Shown here: one piece after another, positions 1-11,400 of the stretch
How the letters are laid out: each line of letters opens with the position of its first letter
Position numbering within the stretch: the first letter of the stretch is position 1
Source of the DNA: Gavia stellata
Lineage: Eukaryota > Chordata > Aves > Gaviiformes > Gaviidae
NCBI RefSeq assembly: GCF_030936135.1
Contig: NC_082606.1
Location: forward strand, 8,860,755-8,924,754
Direction of reading: 5' to 3'
DNA length: 64,000 nt
The notes under the pieces: generated by a model
Told to the model about the DNA's origin: nothing
Seen by the model: the letters and a program-made list of their open reading frames with translations, nothing else
Database searches by the model: none
Program-made: the position numbers and the translations under genes

Positions 1-1169
1 ATCTAGGTTCTACATAAGATGCTTTTTTGCTAATTAATAATGGACTGTGAGATTTCCCAGCTGGCTGTTAAGAAATCCATTTATTGATGTAAAATGGTTA
101 CACAATTGTCTTAAAATTTAAGGACAGCAGAATGCATTTCAGTAGGCAGAATTTCAAATAATTAACTCTGTAAAAGAAAAAAAGGCAAGCCAGAGGGTAT
201 AGTCATTCCTTTAAACTAACCTGGAAAGTTCTTTGCATCACCATTCAGCTGATTGATACCATGTAGGAGGAAGGGTTTTATTTAGAAAGGTGCAGCTGAA
301 GGCTCAGTTCGCGTGCTGTTAGGTGTGTGCAATTTTACTGAAGTGAATGGAGCCCTATGCAAGCAGCAAGCTCTTAGATCACTGTAGCTCATGTTATTTC
401 CCAATGCCTACAGAAAACCCTCCATCTTCCATCCTCTGTGTGCATTGCAGAACAAACAGGCACAGCAAACAAAAAGTACCTTTGACTCTTCAAATACAGC
501 CAGTACTTGTTTGCCATAGGAGATGGCCAGCTCCATGTCACTTAGGGAGAAGTAAGTAGCACCAAGTTCTTCACAGGTCTGCCACTGGCTGCACCGATAA
601 TCTACAAAAGGCCACACTATATCAGATTTTCTTACTCCATCACTGTAATTCAAATGGAAAACATTTCGTTTGTAATGAATATGAATGCTTCCATTGATTT
701 CAATGGTCTTTAAATCAGGAGCTTGTTGTGTAATCACACATGAAGAGAGGATGAGAAGATACATGTTAAACAGAATGGTTTTGGCTATAACACAAAGGCT
801 GAATTATATTTAAAAAAAAAATCTGGTTGGCAGTTATGTAAGACTATTTTATGATGTTTGTTTCTGACTTGAGAAAAGAGGAGAGCTTGGCAAGGAAATG
901 TTTTGTTCTAAATCCTGGCAAGTGTATTCATACACCAAAAATGCTGTTTTGTCTACTTTTCATTTTTCTGAATTCTGTAGACATCAGAAAATACCCACAT
1001 GTGTGTTTGTGGACATTTATTCTGTTGTAATAATGTAGATTCATCATGTGAATATGAAATCAGAGGATTAAAAAATTAGGTATTACAGCTATTTCACACA
1101 TACATGTCGGAAACCTAAAGTTTTCTCAGTATGCATTCTGAAGAGGAAAATTGAGTAGAAATATTGCCT

Positions 1170-1275
1170 TGATTTTCCATTCACTTATATGAGTTTTACA
1201 TTAGTGTAACCTTAATGCTTTCATTGGGCTTACTCCTGATTTACCACATTGCAAATGAAAACAGAATCAGGTCTA
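1170..1275. repeat. Relic of an old interspersed repeat
   Basis: The series ttttacattagtgtaacctt, then ttcattgggc, then ttactcctgatttaccaca and cagaatcaggtc resembles a repeat motif (TACTCCTGATTTACACCAGTG, CAGAATCAGGCC) that I remember from sauropsid genomes. The family name is not known to me. Confidence 0.45.
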
Positions 1276-2949
1276 TATGCTTTTGCAGACTTTCATTGAT
1301 TTTTGGTAGGTTACTGATTTAGTTGGAGAGCCATAATGTCAGAAGAATACTAATCATTATCAAAAACATCTCAATTTCTTGAAGTCATTTTTTATAACTT
1401 ATTTGGCACCTCGGCTGATTTGTGCTCTGCTGTAGACTAATAAAAGTGATCTATAAGGAGCTGGAAATGAGGTTTTACTAGAAATTTGAAATTGTATTTA
1501 CTAAAGGCAGTTTTCTTAACTGCCTTTGCAAATACTTCAAGAGCCTGGTGATAGTAAAACTGAGCCATGCCATAGTTTTCTATATGGGCATAAGCATATG
1601 CTGAATCGAAGGGATTTTGCCTCTGATTTTTTTCTCTCCTAGAGCACTTGTAGCAAAGATTAGTGTGAATGACTCACAAGCCATATCTACATAAACAGTT
1701 TTAAACACCTTCCCATACACTGTATGAACAACTGTCTCCAAGAATATAGCATTAAAATAATTAGAACAGGTATTTTTAAAGTATCAGTACTTTACATGTA
1801 TTACATTTTCATTTTTATGTTTTTATATGTATGATATATCCTGGAGAGAAACTCCAAATTCATATTACATTGGAGGTTGAAAGAAATAACTTACAGTTCC
1901 TTCACAATCAGTGCAAAACTTTAGAAAAAAATCCTTCATTAGAACGTTTATGTTTCAGATCTTAACATTGTTTGGGGGACCTCAGATGTACATTAGATAG
2001 TTCACAGAGTCTGAGATCTAAAGAAGCTGACAAGTATCCTTTTAAGATGGATTTAGTGCATAATGTGTCTCAACTAACTTGGCTGAGGGGAACAGTAAGT
2101 TATGGAGTCCTGGTTTCTGCTTCACCATCTGAGTTGCAAGAGCAATTGCAGTATAGTTTTTACGGAGGGGCAGTGAATAATTCTGTCCTCCGCAGTAGAA
2201 TTCTGTCTCTACGTTACTTGTGTAGTGATTTTGTAGTGAGGAATGTCCAACTTTTAGTATCCAACACAGAGCAATGAAAATTATATGTGCAAGTATTTCA
2301 ACAGCTTGTGTAGCAGCTGGCAAATGATGTGTAGGAAGGTTTGTTCTCTTGTTCATGTACATGCTAAATACTTACTGGTCCCCACCTTTTAAATATGAAA
2401 TACTAAATAATGAAACTTAAAGTAGTAGAAGCTCTTAGGAAAAATGTGCTTTTATGTAATATGTGTCTCATATTTCATTATGCAATGAGGATACACCTAA
2501 AATGTCAAGCAAGGACTTAAAATTTAATCTTCATTCCCACACTAGACATTAACTTGGACTTTGTGTGAATTCAAGGGCATTCAAACATATTTTGAAAAAC
2601 GTTGGCTGAAATGAAAACCCTATCAAATATTTGTACTAACCAATTTTAAACCTCAGTAGGTATAAGAATCCTGTAGTGGAACCTTTAACAATTATTTTCT
2701 ACCATATGGACTAAATAGGAATGATGAAAATAAGTTGTAGTGCATGGTTTAAACGTTGTAGGACCAGTGAGATATGTAGGTAATGCCCTAAACAGAAGAA
2801 AGTACAATCTGAGAAACCATACCTTTAAATTAAGTTTATGATGAAATAATTTTGTATTTGAATAACTTCTCATGCATTTCCAGAGGAGAGAAGAAACAAT
2901 TTGCATACAACCCATTATTAAATAAATTCTGTAATGGTTTATAAATGGA

Positions 2950-2977
2950 AAATTCTGAAATGAACATTTCAGAATTT
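2950..2977. repeat. Perfect inverted repeat, 13-bp arms, 2-nt spacer
   Basis: aaattctgaaatg and catttcagaattt are exact reverse complements separated by aa. No target-site duplication or larger element is evident around it. Confidence 0.85.
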
Positions 2978-3374
2978 CTCATGTTAAAAATCTATAGCAA
3001 TTCACCATTTGATAGGGAAGACAGAGATTCTAATTAGGTTATTTTACAAAACATTGAATGTAGAAATTATTGAATGAGAGTGCTTTCTAATCCTAGAAAC
3101 GCGTCTGTGTGAGCTACACCAAGTAGGTGTGTCTGTTTCAAACCCTGTTCCCTGCTGTACCTGAATACTCATTTGGATTTCCTGGACTGACTTTGGACAT
3201 GACTTGCTGCCTTGCATTTGTCTGGTGATGGCTGGGGTGTTGATGGAACCAGCCGCTGTCCCAGCTATGCTCTTCTTGCCCCAACCAGGTGCCATGGGTC
3301 GCAGTCCTGTCTGTACTGTGGTTGCTCACAGCTTCCCTCACCAAGCAGCCCTTCTCTTACTGCTCCCTGACAGT

Positions 3375-3830
3375 GACTTCCAGAAAGGATGGAAAGATTC
3401 CTATAAAGGAACAGGGGAATTTCTAGAAAGCTGCAAAAAATTCATAGAAAGTGAGGGGAGAAGAACTAGAAAGCAGCAGGAACATTCCCGGAAAGCGGCA
3501 TGTGAATTCCAAGAACACAGTGAAAGTTCAAAGAAAGTGTAGGAAAAATTCCTAGAAAACAGACAGGACATTCCTAGAAAGTATCAGGATTTCTAGAGTG
3601 TACATGGGGAAGCCCTAGAAAGTAGTGGGGAAATTCCTAGAACGCAGTGAATAAAGTGCTAGAAAGTAGAAGGTGAATTCCTTGAAAGCATCAGGAATAT
3701 TGCTAAAATGGACCACTGTAATTCCTAGAAAGCACTAGGAGAAATCTAAGAGAGCTCTTGAAAATTTTGAGAGTAAGGATTTCCCAGCAAGCTGCAGAAA
3801 AAGTCCTTGGAAGTGCCAAAAAATACCAGC
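3375..3830. repeat. Degenerate minisatellite, about 21-bp unit, about 20 copies
   Basis: The core cctagaaag recurs at a 19-24 nt (mostly 21-22 nt) spacing through the whole block (for example near 3421, 3551, 3573, 3614, 3635, 3656, 3722), each in a unit close to aattcctagaaagcagtaggg. Copies differ by several substitutions, so the array is old. Because the unit is a multiple of three, part of it stays open in one plus-strand frame (to 3542), but no gene is implied. Confidence 0.85.
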
Positions 3831-6800
3831 ATTAGTTAAAGATCCAGTTGTCTTTACAAATCTTCAGATAATATAATTTTTATACCTTTAAAAACAGTAT
3901 CTTGTTTTGTTTGAAAACTTGATGCTTCATTCTGGCCTTAGACATTCTTCCTTTTAATTGTTTTACTGCAAATGTTGTATCTTTCATCATGAGGAACTGC
4001 AATTTCAGTCAGCAGCTTGTGATTCCAGATGAAGGAGAAGGAATTGGAACTAACAAACTTCAAGGGAAAAAAGCTTGCTCTCATGCAAATCTTAATAAAC
4101 GAAGAACAGGGAAGCAGGAAAAAATAACATAGGCTCTCAGCAGACTCAGTGGGATTGTTTTCCATGAGAAGTTACTGGTTCTTAATGAATCACATGAGTC
4201 AATTAAAATATACTGTCCCTTTTTCAGCATATAATATCCCAACTTTCTGTGCAAAATACATGACTAGTCTGATTTGAAATTATTTAGGAGGGTGCCAAAA
4301 TAGTGATCACATATAGAGGCAAGTGAAAGGAAAGATGAAACTCCAAAGTAGTGCCTGCCTAGACCTGACTATTTGAACCTATTTGTATGAAAATTCATCC
4401 CTACCTTTGCCCTCCAAAGTCTTGTTGGCTGAAATGTTTTTCCCTTTGTTCTTGTGCAAGAGCATGACCCAGCAGATTGGGCCCCTGACAGCATCTCTGC
4501 CAGGCCCTGCTCTTCCTTGTGCTCTTCCAACCATGAATTTCACCAGCAGAAGTTTACTTCTGTGTCTGCTTTCCCATTTAACCAGAGCTCCCCAACCACT
4601 GTGGAGCACTGTGAGACTTGTGAGCAAAAAGCACTATCTGAGTACTTGGTGGCTAGCTAAATAGAAAGATACCTTCTTCAGGAAGAATTCTATTCATTTC
4701 AATACTTCGTACCTCAGCAGGCCTGCAGGTTATGCTAATGTGAACGTTTAATAAATACATATTCCTTGGGGAACCTATAACTAGATTTTCATACCAATGA
4801 CTGATGAATGCACCATAGGGCTTGACCTGGCTAAAAGCATTTAAAATATTGGCCATGTTGAATAGTTACAAGCCGGCATATGAATCCCTTGGGGTGTATT
4901 CCTTCTAGATAGGAAGTTCCCCATTGTAAATGGTTTCCCTGCTTTAAGGCATCAGACATTTAATTCAGCCTTTATTGCAAATGTGTCTGGTTAATGTTAA
5001 ATTAAAACACCCCAGGAAATCTGTACTTTTCACTGTATTTGTTATTTATGTAAATCTTTGGACAGCATCCATTGCTCCAAAATCAAGTTAATTTGAAACA
5101 TAGAGCAACAGGCGTGAACACAGTCCCAGCAGAGCATTCTATGTCTGATTCTGAACTGTTAATCCTTCTTATTCTTCTAAGACATTCTGCAGATTTCCAC
5201 TCTGCGAAATCTTCAGATGCCAGATGAAGGCACAGTCTTTTATACTGAATTTCATCTTTTTTCTGAAGACTATTCCTATTCAGCAAATTTTAGGTAAACC
5301 TTGTTAAGTCAGGTCGATGTAAAGCTAAATCTATGCTCTGTTGACTTGGGGCTTTGGCCTGCGTTTGCAAGGTTTGGGTGGATTCAGAGGTCAGAGTCCA
5401 TGTCTAAGGCCACAGATGCTATGCTGATTCACTCGTCTATGGCCTGTGGAATGCGATTCTCTGAATGAATGATGCCCCACCGTGCAGACCTGCTGCCCCT
5501 CTGTGATGTTTCAGTGACATTTTATACTGACATAAGGCTTTGTAGACTGCTCCCAAGTTTTATAATAGGACAGCTTTCTGTTGCATGAGACCATTTTCCC
5601 CACTGCAGATTCGCGTAGCTTTGACAAAACATTTCTCTGCTTGGCTGAAACGCTTACTTCCAGCATAATGCAGCCCAGCATGTTTGCTCAGAAAACAGCA
5701 CAGCAGTGTCGGCAGTAAGTAACCATGGCTAAGGATACAGAGAATTTAGGAACTACCACTTGACTATGTTTCTTCCTCCTATGATGAGTGTATTTGGGTG
5801 AAGTAGCTTATTCTACACTGAAATGCTTTTGCCAGCCTAGTTATATTGATTTTAAGTTTAACAAATCACGTTACCTGCCAGCATAGTCAGGCCAGCAAAA
5901 GCTCTAATGTATGTGTACCTTAGCCACAAAGTTAACCAACTGTCTGTGTGCTGAGACTGTGATAGTTAGCATGATCAAGTGAAATTCAGGCACAAGAACA
6001 GGTCACTGCAAGTGGCTTTTTGGGACTGAGCTCCCCCAGGTGTAATGTGCCACTCAGCTAGCAGAATTGCTTCAGAATCACAAGATTCTCTGAGACAACC
6101 AAAACTGAGATCTCAAGTTGGTGTTTGTATCATAAAGTTTCCCTTAAGTAGGCCACGGTGATGACAGCAAGGGAGGAAGTTTGTTCTTTGATTGCAGGCA
6201 TTGCCATGGCAGTTTGCAGATGTTAGTTTTCAGGAAAAGAAGCTTTCATGGAAATGAGATGTATTTGTAGAGAGGACTTTTACTCTGTGACACCGGTTTT
6301 GAAACCAGTGCAGGGCTGAGAAGTGCCATATGCTAGAGTAAGGTAATTAGGATTCAGCCCCCCGTTGCTTAATCAAGAATTATGAATAGTATTATGAATT
6401 AAGAAGTAACAGCATGCTTTTACTTTGTGAAGTGAACACAAAAGTTACCACAGCACACTCCAGCCCCCAAAACTGGGGAAAAATGATGGTGTCAGCAGGG
6501 TGTTCCACCTTGGCCAATTAACTTCAGGAACAGGTGAGGCTAATTAGGCCCAGCTGAAGCCTTATTAATGTCTATATAACTCCTGGGAACCAAGCTAGTA
6601 TCTTCAGCCAGGCATGCAAAAAGTGTGGTACTGTCTTGGGAGAATTGCAGCTTTTTTAGACAACAAATCCTGCTCAGCTACCCAAGGACACTGGTATGTG
6701 CATTCAGTCAAAGTCTTTAGTACTTCCACTTTTAAGAATTTTTGCTCCAAGTCATATAGTCGCCTCCCTCCCTCCCTTTTGGCCACAGCTGCATCTTGTT

Positions 6801-8262
6801 TACTTTGCCTTTTGGCACGCACGACTGGTCAGCCTCAAAAAGCAGAGAGGAGATCTCCTGTATTCACAAAATGACTGCTGTGTCTGATGAGGGTATCTGC
6901 CTTGTGTTTCCCTGGGTTTGTATGCTCTAACAGCTCTTCCAAAATACGTGACAGCTTTTGAGCTTTATTTCGTCATAAGCAATCATAATTTTAGGGATCA
7001 CTGTCTTTCTCTACAGAACCCATGGACTTTATCAGGTATCTCACTCCTTTTTGTGACTTGCCTTCTGCAATATGGGCAGCCCAACATTGAGGAGATACAT
7101 CTGTGTTTTCTTCTCAGGTGTGCCCTCAGATAAAAGGTATGCCTTTAAAAAGTACTAAGTGGCTGGAGTACTTAACTGTTATTTAAAGACTTAGTCCCAG
7201 CTTTTGATAAATTTTTCATTTCACATAGAACAGAGAGTGGTTGTTTGGTGGCCTGGACTTTGGAGGAATTTGAGAGTAAGCTACAGGTTTTTTTTTAAAA
7301 ACCAAATTCAAACTATGAAAGGAAATAAAAATTTCTATCACTTTTCTCAAAACTGAATTGACTGGATTTTTCTAATATATGTGCATCTTCTGGTTTTTGC
7401 ACTCATAAGGACCTGAAAATTATAATCCTGAGAGTACTGGTTGGTTTTTTCCAGATGGTGAAGATGAATATGATATTTGAAAGTGTCTTGGAGGAGGTCA
7501 AATATGGTTTACATATATAAGAGGGGTTAAGTAAACTGTCAAGATTTTTTGCCACATGTTTCACTGAGACTAAATACAACATGTCATCAGGTCTTTATGA
7601 GCTAACATTTATAGAAAGTATAAATTACTTTCAAATGAGGGCTATCTGCTGAGGGTTAGCTGTTAAGCATGTTTACCTTTCTGTTTATAGTTTTCTAAAT
7701 CTGGCTTGTTAATGGAAGTGCAGGCACCTCCTTTAAATATTACACATTTCCAAAGAGTTTGAAGCACACTATTCTAATGGATTATTTACTGCTGACAATG
7801 CTGGCTACTATCGTGAGATAAACAGGTTAAATATTGACTACGTAATTTTAGTTGCTATGATTGTAAGTGGGCAACTACTAAAGTATGTAAGTATATCTTG
7901 TAAGTCTAGATCAAAACAATCTAGTATGAAAGGAATGATTGGTTATCCATGAAATGTGTGATTCCCTCAGAAAATGCAGTTTTATCCTAGGAAGTATTGA
8001 GTAAGTAGGTAGATGTTTTATGTGTGCCCATGGAGAACCTGTTTCAAAACTTGCGACTTTCAGTGGGAATAAAGTCCTAAATTAATGCACTGCATAAATT
8101 CCTATAGCAAATATGGACCTAGTCAATTAATCATGACTGCGGTTCAAAACCATGACCCTCCAGTGGGCTCCAAATGGTCAGGGAGATTTTTCAGGAACCT
8201 AAAAATCCTAATGCGTGTCTCTGATTCGGAGATATGCTCAGTCCATTTGGTATGACTCAAGT
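3831..8262. other. Intergenic sequence, no gene recognised
   Basis: AT-rich with short chance ORFs. A small (ccct)n run occurs near 6762-6777. No other feature can be supported. Confidence 0.7.
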
Positions 8263-8406
8263 TTTAGAGCATTTTGAAGTATGTTTTCATTTTCTTATGT
8301 GAACTTCAAACCATGGATAAGTTTATTTTTAACAACTTACAGAATTTAGAGAATTTTGGAGTATGTTTTCATACTCTTATGTGTACTTCAAACCATGAAT
8401 AAGTTT
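8263..8406. repeat. Diverged tandem duplication, 82-bp period
   Basis: The 62-bp segment 8263-8324 recurs at 8345-8406 with a constant offset of 82 bp. Both contain gtatgttttcat, cttatgtg and acttcaaaccatg in the same order, with only a handful of substitutions. The 20-bp spacer after the first copy is not obviously repeated after the second. Confidence 0.9.
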
Positions 8407-11400
8407 GCTTTGACTCACTGTTATTAAAGCTGAGGCAAATTTGTGGGAACATGATTTGATTTGACTTTTAAGTCTTTCTCTGAACATTATGCAAAACAAA
8501 AAGAAATTCTGTAACACAAATATGCAGGTTGTATTGTAACATTATTTTCAGCTATCCTGGGAACTCCTTAGTTGCTTATTATACCTTTGCTCTAAATATA
8601 ATTTTCTATTAAGTAATTAAGCAATGAACTTGCTATCCTGTTTCTTATAATAATATACTTAAGTATATATAATTCTCTATTGGTAAATGGTACTATGGAA
8701 ACATTAGTCTGATTAAAAATCATTAGTTGATAAGAAATAAATTTGTGGTCCCACAAGATCAAACGCCATTTTGGAGCAACACTGGGCAATGTACTAAGAC
8801 TATACATTATATATAGCTTTCAATATTAGTCTACACAATTAGCCTATCTTTTATTGTAGTATAATCAAATCTTTTGATAACGTTTCATTTTCACAGTGCT
8901 GCTTATATGACAAGGGTAGAGAACATACAGCCCAAATGATCTCTTTTTATTGCCTGGTTTACATAATTTTTCTTCTGTTTGGTCTCTGCAAGGTATTTTC
9001 TGGCCATGTGTTATTGTTTAATCCAGTGACTTTTGTTTGCACTAGACTTTCATTTCTTGGGCTCCTGAATTTGCTTATGGTAACACCTATATATAAACCA
9101 CCTGGAAACTATAAAATTTCAATACAATGACATCTTTTAAATTTTTTGTCCTCAGTGATGCAGTGTTCATGTTTCCTCTACTGTTTTAGAACTTCTTCAA
9201 TATTGAAAAGATATAGAGTTTGCAAAGGGGGGGGAAATAAAATTAATAGGGGAAAAGTTTAAATCTCACATGGTGTGTGCCTTTAATTCTGTTATTTTCA
9301 GAGGCTGAAAAGAGGAAAATTCAAATTTATTACAGTTAAAATATTCTCTTTTTGAAAAATTGAACAAGAAAATATTTTGTTTTATTTTGGAGCTTTCTAA
9401 GAAACCAAAAAATGTAATTCTGGATGAAGACTCAGTTTTAATGCACGTTTAGTAGGCCAAAATTTTGGGATCTAGCTGGCATTTAAACAGTCATGCTTCC
9501 ATACACTTCATTCATGCCAGCAGCCTGCTTTATACCTGCTAAGCTTTATTACTGTTTTATATATATGTCTGTTCTGAATGTGGGTACACAAAGAACATCA
9601 CTGAGGGTTCATAGGAAAATGCTTTTTTCCAGTACAAATCTTGAGGAAAACGGTTGTGTGTAGGTTTTCGTAACTGGGATGCTAAGTTCAGAATGTCTTC
9701 GCAATTTGTCTGCAACTATTACAGATTGTATAGCCCTCCTTGTCACAGCTATGGCTGATAGCTTTCTCCACCCTTTTGTAGAGAGCTTACTTTTGTGGTA
9801 TTCAGGACATGGAACTCATTTTAAAGGGCTATTCTGTTTCTCATGGGCAAATCTGTCTCTGTGATTTTTTTGGCCCTTTGACACTGCAATAGGAAAAAGT
9901 AGTTATCCCTTAGGAAAATCTCAGATATTGACTAAGGAGTAAACCATTAGATCAGATTATTGCGGACATGAGATATTCCTAAGTGCTATTTCAATAATGA
10001 GCACTTGCTTTGCTTTAAAGATTTTTATTAAGGCTCCCAGGAGGCCAAAACAACCAATTGGTTTAATGATGAGCTCTCCAGCTCACTCTGGAGCATTTAG
10101 CTCATGTTACTGTACAGGTCACTTTACCTCATTCTGGCTCCTTCCCTGCAGCTCCATTAGCTGGTAGCTAGTAGTGTAACGGAAGCAGCCCATTCCCCCA
10201 ACAGCCTCTTGCACACAAAGGTAGCTGTTCTTTTCTGTCTTTAAAAATACTTCAAAACTGGTGACACTTTCTTTTATATAAGTACAATAAATAACCTAAA
10301 AATAGAACCGTAGCTGGAATGTGAGCTACTTAGCATGGATTAATGTGTTTATTAAAAATCTAGGGATTTTGGATAGTCTTGTGAGATACACATGACCTTT
10401 CCATGATACTCCCTAGAGATACTAGTCATACTGTCCAAAAGCAGCATAAAGTAGTTCAGTTTCATACAAACAATATAATTAAGGCCACTTTGAGTCTGGT
10501 AATGGGATATGAACCTAGTAGTCCTGCTCAAATCACCTTTCCAAGTACACCACAGTTGTCAAATATCGCAATTATTAGTGCAAGGGGTTTGTATCTCTGG
10601 AGATAAGCAAGTTTTGTGCTTTCATTGATAAATATAAAGGATCTTCTCTTAGTAAGCTTATGCTAAACGCTTCTCTGTGTAACAAGGTGCTAGAATCTGT
10701 CTGAAATTCTGTGCAAGGAGTATGGCGATCTCAGTTTACTGGAAGTCTATTCAGTGATAAAAAACAGCCATCACTCTCAGCATTTGTTGGAAACTATATT
10801 ATTAGCAGTCTTAGCAGAGAGGTCAAGGACTGGACAAACGGTGTAGGCTAATATATCTCCCCTACAATAAAGGGCTAAGTTCGGGGTCAAGGATTATTGT
10901 GGGGCAGCACAGGGAAGCTGCATATCATATTATCATCTCCAGTACTATGGGGCCTCATCATTGTTCATAGCCTCATACAAACATGTAATAAAAAAAGTCT
11001 GCACTCAGACCTTAAAAGTCTAATCATTGTCCTCCCCATCTGGGCACAGAGGACCTGGGTGACCTAAGTGTGGCATCTCCTATTTGCATTACATTTGCTC
11101 ACTCCATTTCATACTTACACTGCTGCTGACTACAGAAGCCACCTCTGTAAGAACAGTAGGATCAATAGACCTTGCTCTTACAAATTAATTTTTAACAAGC
11201 TGTTAACATTTGAAAAATGTTCTAATTAAGACAAATAAGCAAATGGCTTAACAAAGTACAGGCATAGTCCATGTATTTCAAGACTGAGACAGATAAGTAA
11301 ATTTTTTTTAATTAATGTGATCTTGCCATACTCATCACATTTACTATGTATATTTTACATCACAATAATATGTTTCTGTAGCATTTATATCACTGTCTTC

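Larger units (their letters stand above)
1..3374. other. Intergenic sequence, no gene recognised
   Basis: AT-rich, with chance ORFs only. A relic of an old repeat lies near 1170-1275 and a 28-bp hairpin sequence at 2950-2977. The neighbouring gene in conserved order should be LIPC (hepatic lipase) on the minus strand, but I found no lipase-like coding exon here. Confidence 0.7.

Noticed and set aside
408-764. 118-codon minus-strand ORF starting MYLLILSS, signal-peptide-like
   Set aside because: The supposed h-region is short and the downstream sequence contains repeat-type phrases (caatgg… motifs). It does not resemble hepatic lipase exon 1.
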